From Calycina herbarum (taxonomy: Eukaryota; Ascomycota; Leotiomycetes; Helotiales; Pezizellaceae), in NCBI GenBank assembly GCA_001414485.1, contig LLEY01000018.1, forward strand, positions 1 through 64,000: a stretch of DNA of 64,000 bases, given 5' to 3'. The first letter of the stretch is position 1. Every line of letters starts with the position of its first letter. A program made the translations under genes and the position numbers. A model generated the notes under the pieces. That model was not told the DNA's origin. It was given only the letters and a program-made list of their open reading frames with translations, and did no database searches. Positions 45,251 to 55,618 of this stretch are shown here, piece by piece.

Positions 45251-46627
45251 TCAAGGCTCAAAGATCTCAGGCTGGAAGAAGTCTTCGTAATTATCAAGAT
45301 CAGAAGTCCCGAAGACCTCCTCGTAATACTCACGAAACTCATGCATCTCAAGATACTTCTCCCCAATCTTGGCAGCCTGCTTCAGCAGAGAGTTCTCTTG
45401 ATGTCTTAAAAGCGCAGAGACAACTTCTTGAAAGATCACCATCCGCTCATAGTTAATGGAGACAAATTTGATGTAACGACCCTGCTTCTCACGATCGAGA
45501 CCATCCAAAGCTCCAGCTATGGCATTTCTGAATCGACCGCATTCCTCTTTCCGCCCGTACTCGAGAGCTAATCTTGCTAGTTTTCTCCAGCAACTGAGGA
45601 TCACACTTGCGTGCTCGGGAAGTTGGAAGTGAATTATAATATGATCCATATCCAACCCGTACAGATCTTTGTTGCCATCTGGAATCACCTCATATCGAAG
45701 GGTATTTACAGCGATTAGGTAGTTTGAGCGTGCGCCGTAGTAATACCCTCCCGCAGCCAGTTTATCTGCTGTTTCTATGAGGTCCTTAACCTCTTCCAAG
45801 GCATCTTCCACATTCAAAATCGGGAGGTTGGATGACTCCAATAATTCTTTTGTCTTGTCAGGATCAAGTCCGTGGATGACCATACCTCGTTCGAATGTCT
45901 TGACTTCCTTTCGGTACGGGTCATCATCACCGAACGAATGGTCAATCCACTTATATCGAAAACGGAATTCACGCAAGCCTTTCAAGCTGTCCGCTAACCG
46001 TCCTAACTTCCCTTTTCCAACTTCGTCGTTGAAGTTCAAAACGATCCTGTAAAGAGGGTAATTACGTACTCTGTTTCCGGTAATTTCGTCCGAGTTGTCC
46101 GTAAGAGGGGAGGAAAACGTACTGTTGATTAATTTAACCAACATAGGTAGATGTCGTGCTGCCATCATAGTGAGCTCGGTCTCCCTCACATAAGGCTGAT
46201 TTGGCGACGACATCTGAAAGGGATTTTCGGCCTCCCATTTTCTAGGGTGCGAGCTATGGAATTGGAGGTCCATGAGTAAAGCAATCGGCGGCATTTCAGA
46301 AGGAAGAATGCGCTTTGTAGGGATTACTTTTTGGATGAAAGTTTCTACGAAGTTATCTTCGTGGCTGTCGGAGATAATGGCTATAGGAGTGTTCTCCATC
46401 TGGAAACATTCCATGGCTTCACTGCCAACTTGTTTGTTGATTTGGAAAAGGGGCAAAGCCATGCCTGTCTTCCATTCCATGAGTCCGAAATCATCTTCCT
46501 CCCAATCGTAGCACATGACACCTTTAACCCATTTCATAAGATGCGTATTGTTATCGACAGAAAGTGCCTCGGAGATAATCCGCTGGCGGATCTCTTTGGG
46601 AAGTGACATCAAGGTTGTTGAAGGCAT
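45251..46627 (-). CDS. Hypothetical F-box/2EXR-like protein, 458 aa
   Basis: Single exon. It starts MPSTTLMSLPKEIRQRIISE, resembling the short helical start of F-box or 2EXR proteins (LP.EIR..I). Then comes ALPLFQINKQVGSEAMECFQ, again typical of the second helix pair (L..N..V..EA). The remainder is mixed alpha/beta: FRFRYKWIDHSFGDDDPYRK (about 225-244), a predicted helical section around ALEEVKDLIETADKLAAGGY, and a C-terminal helical half ending in acidic SDLDNYEDFFQPE. It may be an adaptor for ubiquitin ligases, but only the N-terminal resemblance supports this. No introns or breaks are seen. Confidence 0.75.
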   Translation of the reverse strand: MPSTTLMSLPKEIRQRIISEALSVDNNTHLMKWVKGVMCYDWEEDDFGLMEWKTGMALPLFQINKQVGSEAMECFQMENTPIAIISDSHEDNFVETFIQKVIPTKRILPSEMPPIALLMDLQFHSSHPRKWEAENPFQMSSPNQPYVRETELTMMAARHLPMLVKLINSTFSSPLTDNSDEITGNRVRNYPLYRIVLNFNDEVGKGKLGRLADSLKGLREFRFRYKWIDHSFGDDDPYRKEVKTFERGMVIHGLDPDKTKELLESSNLPILNVEDALEEVKDLIETADKLAAGGYYYGARSNYLIAVNTLRYEVIPDGNKDLYGLDMDHIIIHFQLPEHASVILSCWRKLARLALEYGRKEECGRFRNAIAGALDGLDREKQGRYIKFVSINYERMVIFQEVVSALLRHQENSLLKQAAKIGEKYLEMHEFREYYEEVFGTSDLDNYEDFFQPEIFEP

Positions 46628-47384
46628 TGTGTATGAGATATCGTCTCTGAATGTGGTAAGTGTTGTGAATAGAAAGTGGATTTATTCAAATGACAAAAAG
46701 TTTAGGAATCTAGTCTCCCCGTGCCAACCCACGCCTCTAAAATATCCCGGGATTAAAACTGTCCTTCATGAAATGGTATAACTATGTGGATAAAGATTGG
46801 AAACAAAGCCTTTGTTTCATTAATACGCTCTTTGTTAAGTTTATCTCTAGCGCAATTGTAAATTCAACAATCTAAGTTGAACCACCAAAGAAACAAAGAA
46901 CGAACAATCTCTTTCTTTGAGACTGCCCAGAAAATGCCACTCACTAACTTGAAGTTTTCATAGCTATCATTTTACTCAAGCCTTAAACAACGAACATTAG
47001 AGATGAATAGGTATCTCTTCAAGTGAACACGAATATGAAATCCATTGCGACGATGTATGCTTTTTTTTAAGAAAAGATTTAACCTGCTTACTACAGTAGT
47101 AAAAGGTTGTTTTGATGCCACTTTCAAGACCACGTACTCCTCTCTTAATTTCTCAGTAGCTACACTTCCAGTACTCGCTACATTGCTATTTTTTTTACTT
47201 CAAGTTTTTGATGTTTCACGATCTGATGAACTGCAGCTGCGATTATAATTACCAGGTGGGAACTCTTTTATTGAAACAATATGCTTTAAATAAGTAAAGA
47301 AGTGAGGTTGTAATTCTTTAATTAGAAGCGAGTAGTGAAGTCTGAACTAAAGGGGGAAGAGAGGACCAGTCATTGTTTTGTATC
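46628..47384. other. Intergenic region, nothing convincing
   Basis: Promoter side of the 458-aa gene and 3' flank of the next minus-strand locus. AT-rich with short frames only. Confidence 0.5.
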
Positions 47385-47965
47385 TCAGCGTTTCCCAGTC
47401 AATTTTTGCGAGATAGTCCTCGCAATCTTTCCCACAAAGCGGGCGATACGACGATCAAAACTATTAACCCAATGCTTCGGCGGTAACGTAGGCTTCCCAA
47501 GCTCCACCTTTCCTCCATATTTTCCACATCTCGCAATAGTATACCCCATAGGACCCTTCACCCACCCACGATTCTCCGGATCAAGCGCGTACAAAGCTCC
47601 ATCCGGGAAATGCCTCTCATTTCTCATAACGAATTGGAACCCGTCTTTGTCGCTGACGCTTCCATCTAGGTTTTGGAATTGGAATTGGCCCCCGTCGATA
47701 TAGAATTCGAGATGCCATGGATTTCGACATAGATTTGTCGATATCGTACGCCCTCTCGGGAGTACCGCCATTCTCCAACGAGTACCTCTTTGAGGTTTGA
47801 AGTGTCTAGGCGAAGCTTCGTCTCATCCCATGTGAAATGAAGATGGCGAGCTCTTTTCTTATCGAAATGGGGGCTGAACTGCTCAAAATACACACTGGTG
47901 GCAAGTGGCGTAAGTGGAGTTGCGAGACAGGGACGCAGAATATCGGGGCGAGTCGAAGAAGGCAT
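47385..47965 (-). pseudogene. Hypothetical gene with a single frameshift
   Basis: Frame one starts MPSSTRPDILRPCLATPL at 47965 and runs through WDETKLRLDTSNLKEVLVGE to RQIYVEIHG. Frame two then takes over with HLEFYIDGGQFQFQNLDGS and continues through MRNERHFPDGALYALDPENR and GWVKGPMGYTIARC to KLTGKR. Both halves look coding and meet at about 47710 (around CCATGGCATCTCG). No intron of usable size can join them, so one base is missing or extra there. It may be a real pseudogene or a sequence error. No family is recognised. Confidence 0.55.
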
Positions 47966-48435
47966 CGTGGTCGGTCTCGTATGAAGTGGATGTATGCGAA
48001 AGAGGAATAGGGAAGTGGTTTCTCCCAAAATTACTTTTATGCTTGAGCTGTAGATCTGTTCATATCTAAAACCACTCTTCCATTCAATTCCTTGTATTGG
48101 AACGCGCTGTCTAAAACTTCAAGTTTTATGTTTCTAGACTGAGACTCGCTTGAGCAAGTTGTCTTTCAGCTGTAGCCAGAGACTGCTCCAACAATTAAAC
48201 AACCATCCTCGCTTTGTTCAAAGAAAAGTTTACCAAATCACAAATAATCGTTGAAACCATGAACACTGGAACTCGTATGCTGCGTAGAAAAATCTAAAAT
48301 TTGCCATTCCCCGTTATGTACAAGACGCCCCCCAATCCATCTCTCACTCCCTCTCAGCCCTCTCTACTGGAACGTTCGGCATGGGTATCTATCACCAATT
48401 AGTCTCTCACTAAATCTCAGCAGCACAATAGGAAC
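47966..48435. other. Intergenic region, nothing convincing
   Basis: Upstream of the frameshifted gene and downstream of the complex I subunit. A possible final exon of the latter would end near 48356. Confidence 0.45.
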
Positions 48436-49079
48436 TTACGTCTCCCCCTCAGGATAAGCATTCTCCTCGGTCAATTTGTATTTATCAGCGCCAACCTTCA
48501 AACTAGCACCACTAGGCAAAGGTGGCAATCCATCCTTCCCCAGCGCAGCCAACACACCACTCTTCCCCTCTTTCTTAAAATAAGCACTCAACCCAGTTTG
48601 CCCCTCCTCCTGAATACTAGCAAGTTCCTTCGTGCCCGCCTCCCCAATCAACTCCTTCTTTGGCGCGCTGGCAGATCCAACACTCAAGAGCGCAACGGCA
48701 TCCGCTTGATTAACGAATGATAACTGCGGGTATGAACGTCGAGAGTCGCGTTTCCAATATGGGTTATCTGCTATGTCTCCTGCGGGCAGGGTAACGGGGT
48801 CTTTGAAGGAGAAGGGTTCGTTAGATCCGGGGGGTGGATTGCGGAATTGGGGGTTCAATGGTACGCCATTTGATCGAGTGGAGTCAACGGCGAAGAAGCG
48901 ACGGATGAGTTCCCAGACTCCGGTGGATTGGACTGTGTATTTCTGTGTTGGAATTGTCAGTCTCGTGGGCAATGGGGCGTCCGGAAGGAAGTGAGAGGAG
49001 TGAGATGGGCAATTACTTTGTGGACGTCGATGACGCGGTTGCTGGCTTGCGCGACTTTGGCCGCTGCCTGGGAAGACAT
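48436..49079 (-). CDS. Mitochondrial complex I accessory subunit (21.3 kDa type)
   Basis: Two exons on the minus strand, 49079-49017 and 48942-48436, give 189 aa. The intron (GTAATT...CACAG) joins DVHK to KYTVQSTGVW in phase 0. The conserved body reads GVWELIRRFFAVDSTRSNGV, PLNPQFRNPPPGS, DPVTLPAGDIADNPYWKRDS and RRSYPQLSFVNQADAVALLS, which from memory matches the Neurospora NADH:ubiquinone oxidoreductase 21.3 kDa subunit; it works at the inner mitochondrial membrane. The stop codon is embedded in GAGAC|GTAAGT, a perfect donor, so an extra short exon (GATAG acceptor near 48379) could replace the last residue with YPCRTFQ. Either end is possible. Confidence 0.85.
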
Positions 49080-49657
49080 GATTCCTGCTCTCGGGGGGTG
49101 GTGAGAGGGGAATTGATTTTTGGTTGTGGGAGGGGGAGCTCTTGAGATGATGGGTTGAGGTGTTGTCGTTCAAGTTTCGATGCTTTCGCGCGGTTCCGGG
49201 GTTTATCCGGGATGGAGTGCCTATCAGAGCTCTAGGAATACAAGAAGGGGATTGAAGTGAATATGAGGTTTCGCATCACTCATACACCTATCTATATGAG
49301 GGGTTGATATCATTTTCTAAGAGTACTTCAATTGAGTCCCTGGGAAAAATGTGACTAAAGTATTTGACTATGAAATCGCTGTTACATTTCCAAGTCCCTC
49401 TTGAGCCTCACTCAAAACGCCGGGTTTGTGTCAATCCTAGGACGCGAGGTGTGAGAACTCTCATGTCTAACAACTGAAGATATTGAAAGAAAGCTGAATT
49501 GTTACTAATCCTGCCAATAAAGTACATATCCAGATCCATTAACGCTCCTTCAATCAGTCAATGCCCATTTTGTGTACCAACGACCGAGACGAAAGTCCCA
49601 CCAAGAAGCTCGCTAGTAAACCATTCAAAGTTTCCAGATTCTCAAATGACCGAGATC
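49080..49657. other. Intergenic region, nothing convincing
   Basis: Promoter of the complex I subunit gene and 3' flank of the peroxiredoxin gene. No additional gene. Confidence 0.5.
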
Positions 49658-50461
49658 TCAAGCACCAACAATCTTTCCCTCATTACTATCCAACTTCTCC
49701 GCGGTGTCAGCTACTTGAGCAGCAACCTCCGCCTTAGCTTCATCCTCCTTGGTAGCACCATTGGTACCGTTAGTCTCAGTCGGCTCAGGTTTAAATCCAT
49801 CGACGAGATCCTCAACAACTTGGACAGTACCAGATGGAGATCCAGCTTGAGCGGCCAAGACCTTTCCAGATTTGTCGACAACGAAAACACCTCTGGTAGT
49901 ACCAGCGGGAGCTTTCTTGAGACCGATTGCAGTGATGAGAGTTTGACTGGGATCACAGAGAAGTGGATAAGGAAGTTTTTGCTTCTCTTTGAATGTGGTG
50001 TTTGCTTTTGGCGAATCCTTGGAGAGACCGAAGATGGAGAATCCAGTGGCAGTGAGCGGGGTATATTTATCGCGGAATTCGCAAGCTTGTTTTGTGCCTG
50101 GTTGGATTAGTAAATGAGATCCGAGTTGATTAGATGAGAAAATCATGGTTGGGTACTCACATCCTGGGGTAGAGGCTTTGGGATATGTGAACAGGACAAC
50201 ACCAGATTTGCTCTCATCAACGAGTTGCTTAAGCGTGACCTTGGTTCCCTCCTGGGTCTCAATCTCACCGCCGAAGCCCTCGAGATCAACAGTCGCGCCA
50301 ACTTGGACATTTGACGCGCCTGCAGCTTTTGGCGCAACGACTTCCTTGACCTTTGCGATGGCTTTTGCGACAGGACCCTTCTTCTTAGCTGGGCGAGCTA
50401 CCTCATCTGGCTCTTCAGCATATTCAACAGGCGTTTTACGCTTTCTGAGTTCGCGAGGCAT
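49658..50461 (-). CDS. DOT5: Nuclear PrxQ/DOT5-type thiol peroxidase
   Basis: Two exons on the minus strand, 50461-50161 and 50097-49658, 246 aa. The N-terminus is very basic (MPRELRKRKTPVEY, RPAKKKGPVAKAIAKVKEV), consistent with the nuclear location of yeast Dot5. The thioredoxin-fold core has VVLFTYPKASTPGCTKQACE with peroxidatic Cys101 and resolving Cys106 in the CxxxxC spacing of the PrxQ/BCP class, then FRDKYTPL, FGLSKDSPKANTTFKEKQKL and RGVFVVDKSGKV. The acidic tail is probably disordered. The 63-nt intron falls inside the Cys101 codon, has no stop and is a multiple of three, so an unspliced message would insert 21 residues between the two cysteines. Confidence 0.92.
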   Translation of the reverse strand: MPRELRKRKTPVEYAEEPDEVARPAKKKGPVAKAIAKVKEVVAPKAAGASNVQVGATVDLEGFGGEIETQEGTKVTLKQLVDESKSGVVLFTYPKASTPGCEYPTMIFSSNQLGSHLLIQPGTKQACEFRDKYTPLTATGFSIFGLSKDSPKANTTFKEKQKLPYPLLCDPSQTLITAIGLKKAPAGTTRGVFVVDKSGKVLAAQAGSPSGTVQVVEDLVDGFKPEPTETNGTNGATKEDEAKAEVAAQVADTAEKLDSNEGKIVGA

Positions 50462-51364
50462 CTTGGGAGGTGTTGGGGATGAGTTGTGGATGAGTTGTGG
50501 TATCAAATGGCGCAATATCAAGGAGTTGTGAGGTCCGGCGCAAGCAGGAGGGGTTGCGCCAAGGGAAGAGACGAAGCTGTTTCGGATATGGATATGGAGG
50601 TTTGCACAAGTCGCAATGGGATTCTCACGCGCGCAAAGTGGTTTTGTGAGGGGGAATCAGTGGTAGGCAAGAGCGCAAAGAGAGGGAGAAAGAGGAGAAG
50701 AGGTTGAGCCGACGTTAAATTATAAATTGTGGCTGGCTTGTCTGGTCATACTCGAACGGTGACGACGGGGTCAGGGGGCTGTCCAGGTAGTCTGCTCCCG
50801 TTATGTATGATCCGCAGCGTCTAAAGTTATCCAGCAAATAAGAAGCCTATCGAGCACCACGGATGGGCAGGTTGGTGCGCCCAGACAGGTTCAAGCGAGC
50901 CATCTAAAAGTCAGGGGGAGAGAGATATGAGGAATTTGATGCTAATTCTGTATTCCGGAATTCGAGAGCTGGGGATTGGTTGGATGGGGTATTTGATATG
51001 GCCTGCACACTTTTATATTGCCTTGTGCCCAAACTACGCTTTTGACAGCCAACAGGGAGCACTTGGGCACGAAAGCCCAACTTTGGATCTCTCCACTGAA
51101 TCGGATCTTTTCCTAAGCAACCCCAGCACGTGATCAAAATCAGTGTATAAGTTTGAAACGCCGGCTTGAGCTTAGGTCCAAGTACCCCATTGGTAGTTGC
51201 ACTTGTGATCAGGTTGAGGTTAGTTGTGTCAGGTTTGGTTGCTTTGTGCTTGTGTGCAAAGTACAAGATTTGGTGGTGAGGCTTTTCAAGGTTGGGAGAG
51301 GAGGGCACGATGGATGGTAAAAGCGGCAGGAAATCGTTCAGGTTTGTACCTGCCACCTAGCTTG

Positions 51365-51451
51365 TTGTCCCAGCTTTTCGGGGTAATTCAAGTAAATCAT
51401 TCTAAATACTTGCACCAATTTGGGATTATTAACCGAGATAGCTGGAACAAT
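51365..51451. repeat. Small inverted-repeat element related to the one at 10.7 kb
   Basis: The left end TTGTCCCAGCTTTTCGGGG pairs imperfectly with the right end CCGAGATAGCTGGAACAAT. The shared terminal word TTGT(T/C)CCA(G/A)CT links it to the 10693-10821 element. No coding capacity. Confidence 0.45.
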
Positions 51452-51576
51452 CACTTCAGTTTTCTCAAAGTCTTTGGGTTAATAGTTTACATTGTTCTGG
51501 AAAGACAACGAAACGAATTTACTGCCGCTTTTATTGTCCATCGTGAGAGGAGAACGGAGAAACCTGATTGAACCTC

Positions 51577-51616
51577 GGGAAAAGGGAAAAGGGAAAAGGG
51601 AAAAGGGAAAAGGGAA
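51577..51616. repeat. (GGGAAAA)n microsatellite
   Basis: About 5.7 consecutive copies of the heptamer GGGAAAA between the peroxiredoxin and UPS2 genes. Confidence 0.9.
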
Positions 51617-52142
51617 ACGGTTCCATCATCCTCATGCAGCTGTCCGTACAAAGATTGAAACGAAGATCTCTTCTCCCCTCCCTTTGAACCTTCCAGGTGA
51701 ATCTGGAACTTGATTACTGTATAAACGAAGATGAACAAATGAAAAGACTCCCAAGAAACTGAGACTGTGCCATCATGTGTCTTGGCATACCTCCACTGCA
51801 TCATCGGCCAATCCGGCTACCGGAGTCTGTTCGGGGGTTCGGCAAACATGAAAATGACGCTAATCAGGAGGCAAAAACTTCTCCAACTTCAAGGGTTCTT
51901 TTCCGCTTTCTCCCCGGCTTCTCCCTCAGCGTTCACTTAGAAAACAACTCATATTTCCTTCGTTGCACCTTCCGTTCACTCCAGACCTACAAATATCAAA
52001 CAATCACCTCGACCACTCCGCATATCCTTCTTGCGGATAAAAAGCTGCAACTGCAACTCTCAAAGAAAGGGATCCTTTAAACCGACGCGCCTGGACCCAC
52101 GATAATCATCGGGACTAGTCCTGCAACCATCACACCAGCAAG

Positions 52143-52766
52143 ATGAAGGTCTTCTCGAACGAGGAAACGTTCGATTATTCCTGGGAGGAGGTTTCAACCG
52201 CCAACTGGAGGAAGTACTGTCCCTGGAACGATAAATCGACACATGTCATAGCCGTGGATACATTATCGCGACATGTCGACACCAAAACCGGAATTGTATG
52301 TTCATCCCCGACTTCCACCTTTGATCATTGCTAATTCTTTCCGCAGCTCCGAACCGAACGATTAATCACTTGCAAACAGAGTGCACCGAAATGGCTGAGC
52401 TCTCTCTTTGGAGCATCCGATACTTCACACGTCTTTGAAACTTCCTACGTCGACCCCGAATCGAAAAAAGTCACCATGGTCTCGCAGAATCTGACCTGGT
52501 CCAACATCCTCAGCGTCCGAGAATCCGTCGTTTACCAACCTATTTCCGCCACTAGAACACAATTCAAGCAAGACGCAAAGGTCACGGCGTTATGCGGTGG
52601 ATGGCAGAAAGTCAAGACGGCCGTTGAGGACAATGCAGTTATGCGATTCAAGGAAAATGCCATCAAAGGCAAGGAAGGATTCGAGTCCGTCCTAGAGATG
52701 AGCAGACGGGTATTCAGCGAAGAGAAACTCAAGCAACGAGAACAAGAGAAGATGGTAGCATCATAG
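52143..52766 (+). CDS. UPS2: UPS2/SLMO-type PRELI-domain lipid-transfer protein
   Basis: Two exons, 52143-52295 and 52347-52766, 190 aa. The intron is GTATGT...CCGCAG, phase 0. The whole protein is a PRELI/MSF1 domain: [20 protein letters not shown] then [37 protein letters not shown] and [18 protein letters not shown]. These proteins shuttle phospholipids across the mitochondrial intermembrane space with Mdm35; the Ups2 branch is tied to phosphatidylserine and hence PE synthesis in mitochondria. The N-terminus (MK.F.N...F.Y.W..V..A.W.KY) favours Ups2/Slowmo over Ups1. The C-terminal 40 residues are charged and helical. Confidence 0.9.
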
Positions 52767-53485
52767 ACGAAAAAGAGAGACGACGGAACTTTGAGGTTCA
52801 CCATTCGATTCATTCACGACTTTCACGACTCTATCCCTCCTTCGATTAGCGCGCATAGAGGTACACCAGCATCAGACAGACTACGGAAATCGGGGGTACA
52901 TAATATTAGAAGTACTGGACATGGGCGGCGGTACGGGTACATATAATGTTTTTTGTTTTATTTGAGAGATTTTGCTTTTCTTAGCATGGCGTTTACGGGT
53001 TTAGAAGGGTGGTCAAAAATTGCTGCTTTTCCACGCTTTTGGAAAATCTCCTCTGCGTTGTACACTATTAGATGTGCAACTTCTCTGGCCATGCTTTTTA
53101 GACAAATAGAAGAGGGGAAGCAAAACCTATAGAGAGAGTCATATAACAACAAAACAACACAACAAAAACAACTGAAAAGTGCGTTGGTCTCAGCTCAATT
53201 CAATTCAATATGAGTCACAATGAAAGAAGACATAAACATAAACAAAGAGACTAAGTCTTATCTGCATGTGAAAATGAAATCCCCGCTATGCCAACTCATT
53301 TGAGAACCTTGAATGCATGAAAGACGCATGGGCATAAGTGGGGATCTTTGACTACAATTTTATGGAGAAACTTCATCCTCTCCCCTCTCTCGAGGTTCCA
53401 GCGAGACCAATCTTAGCCTCACATAATCCATATCATTTCATGGATACAGACCCCCTCTCTTCCTCTCTAGCCTCCCTCTTTTATG
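52767..53485. other. Intergenic region between convergent genes
   Basis: 3' flanks of UPS2 and the small acidic protein gene. Nothing else is recognised. Confidence 0.5.
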
Positions 53486-53980
53486 TCAACACTGGGATTT
53501 AATCTTAGCCTCACATTTCCCTCGATAGTGAACGACCACCTTCCTAAACTCCACCATTAACTCTCCTTTCAATGCTTCATCCGCAATTTTTAAGGCTTCT
53601 GGGTAGCGTTTGAAGAAGTAGAGTTCTTCTATTGCGTGCAGGATGGTTTGGGATTCTGGCTTGCTGGGGTTTGAGAGAGGGAGGGCGAGGGTTTTGTGGA
53701 GCTGAGGTTTGTTATTTGTGTGTTCTTTCATATATGGGTTGGGGAGGGGCTTGGGTGAGAGGTGAGAGACGAATATGAGGACGGAGAATAAAGTGAAGAA
53801 ACAGGGCAAACTCACTTCTCCGGTCTCAAATTTGGCCCTCCATACTATTTTCTGGTTCTGGAAATCTTCTTCGGATTGGAAATCTCGTGGGACTTGGGGT
53901 TTTGATGGCTTTTCTTCCTTTGATGATTCGGAGGAGGAATCAATGTCGATTGCGAAGAGATCGTTTTCTTCGTCTGACAT
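53486..53980 (-). CDS. Small acidic/TPR-like hypothetical protein, 126 aa
   Basis: Two exons on the minus strand, 53980-53816 and 53701-53486. The 114-nt intron (GTGAGT...CCTCAG) has no stop and is a multiple of three; its in-frame translation would be an unlikely hydrophobic/Pro-rich insert, which supports splicing. Residues 1-25 are acidic and Ser-rich (MSDEENDLFAIDIDSSSESS). The second half has a single TPR-like helix pair, AIEELYFFKRYPEALKIADE. It ends in a basic HYRGKCEAKIKSQC. No family is recognised. The start at MSDEEN is preferred over an upstream in-frame ATG. Confidence 0.65.
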   Translation of the reverse strand: MSDEENDLFAIDIDSSSESSKEEKPSKPQVPRDFQSEEDFQNQKIVWRAKFETGEVSLPCFFTLFSVLIFVSHLSPKPLPNPYMKEHTNNKPQLHKTLALPLSNPSKPESQTILHAIEELYFFKRYPEALKIADEALKGELMVEFRKVVVHYRGKCEAKIKSQC

Positions 53981-55618
53981 GATTTTTCTGAATTGGGCTC
54001 GGACTTGGTTTTTTGTAGAGAACAAATCGTGGATTGGATTATTTGCTCAGATGAATCGAGGTTTGTGGTTGGTGAGAATGCTGAGAAGAGGGGAGTTTTC
54101 CTTATCGGACGATAAGGAGCTTGTGTGACCTTACCTTACTCTCGACCGCCTGCAAAGTCATTCTTTCAACGTGACGGCATTTCAAGAGAACTACATAGGG
54201 CGGTTTAGTCCACGCAGATTTCTGAGCGGCAGTGATATGGAGACTGTATGTGGTATCAGGGAGGGCCGTCTAAGTCTGTATGCATATGAGAAGGTTCGAC
54301 CAAACCCACGAGCTTCTCATGACGGATGGAGAGCACCTGGCAGGTCGACGCAAAAGCGGAGTTAAGGTAAGGTACCTATTGAACTGGCTCCTCCCCTCTC
54401 AACTCCCGTCGACATCACGCTGCTCTCGAGGTCGGTCGTTCCTTCCCTATATTGTCCCTCAACCACCCTCAACCACGGTCTCGACCACGATCGACCGTGC
54501 CGAGGCCAGGGCGAGAAATGAGAAGGAAGGCACGACTCTGACCACGTCCAGAGTATAAACCGCCCTCCCCATATACACGATTTTTCGTCGTCGAAAACGA
54601 ATCGCGGGGGGTGAGGTGACGGCGGCACTCGATTGTTTTATTTCTGAGCGAAGGATACTCTCTATATATCTTCGGAGTCCATTCCAATTCTCTAGACATA
54701 ATGATTTCATTCTTCAAGTTGAGCCTTTTCTTCTCTGTCAACCTGCTTGCCTCTGTCCCCTTCCTCACTTTACTTCACATGATCTCAGCATTTTACTCAA
54801 AATTTTCTCCTAAAAACACACAAGAAAAAGCAAAATGGATATCTTACCACACCGAACATACACAGCAAGATGTTAAAACTGCTCTTGGCCCCCAAAAATC
54901 GCACGATGGTTGCATTCTGTTCCTGCAGCCTCATGTAGCTCCGCCCCCATATTGACCCTTTTGGGAGAGAGAGCCGCAGATTTTCCCTTTCTATCAGCCC
55001 CAATGTTAGGAACGTGGTAATAGTCAGAACTTCATAAGCACGGCAGAGCTTATTCTTGTCCTTCGCTTAGAGAGGAACGAGATAATCTTATTTTGAGGCT
55101 GAAATCCGCCTCCACACAACGTGCCAAAGTGGAGATAAAAACTTTTATTGCGTGTCTATTTGTCCTTGAGGAGGGTTTCCCCCTTGTACTTGCATCGGGG
55201 ATGAGTTTTGGTGTGGAGAGAAGAATCCCACAGCCTTATTTCTTCGACTATTCTAAAGTTTGTGCAGATTGAAACCATGGTTTGATGGTTACATTGGGTT
55301 GATCCGAGTGACAAGATATGCGGTTCGATGTATTTTCTGGGGGTTGTAGGCCCGCAATTTTGATGTGTATGAGGCTCAGCTTGACCGTTGGCATTTGAGC
55401 CTCAATGTAGAAGAGGGGGAGTTTATAAAGAGGAGTTTTGATGCTCGATTTCTCATTTCTTCAAGCCAATTAATATTCAAACCCCTTTCTTCCTTATTAC
55501 TGTCATTCTTTTGCGCACTGTAGAACCACACACCCATTTTCAGATTTGTGCATCTCATTTCTCGTTATTATAATTCTCTTGTTTCTTGAATCAATTTTCA
55601 AACTTCGAAGCTTTCAAG
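53981..55618. other. Intergenic region, nothing convincing
   Basis: About 1.6 kb between divergent loci. Short overlapping frames at 54171-55003 on both strands show no domain. Pyrimidine-rich stretches near 54380-54500. Confidence 0.5.

Larger units (their letters stand above)
50462..52142. other. Intergenic region with a microsatellite and a small inverted repeat
   Basis: Divergent upstream region of the peroxiredoxin and UPS2 genes, about 1.7 kb. It holds a short inverted-repeat element (51365-51451) and a GGGAAAA array (51577-51616). A 150-codon minus frame at 50904-51356 is open but has no domain and ends at the repeat, so it is not called. Confidence 0.5.

Noticed and set aside
50904..51356. 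150-codon minus-strand frame
   Set aside because: Mixed low-complexity composition, no domain, and its start lies beside a small inverted-repeat element in a promoter region.
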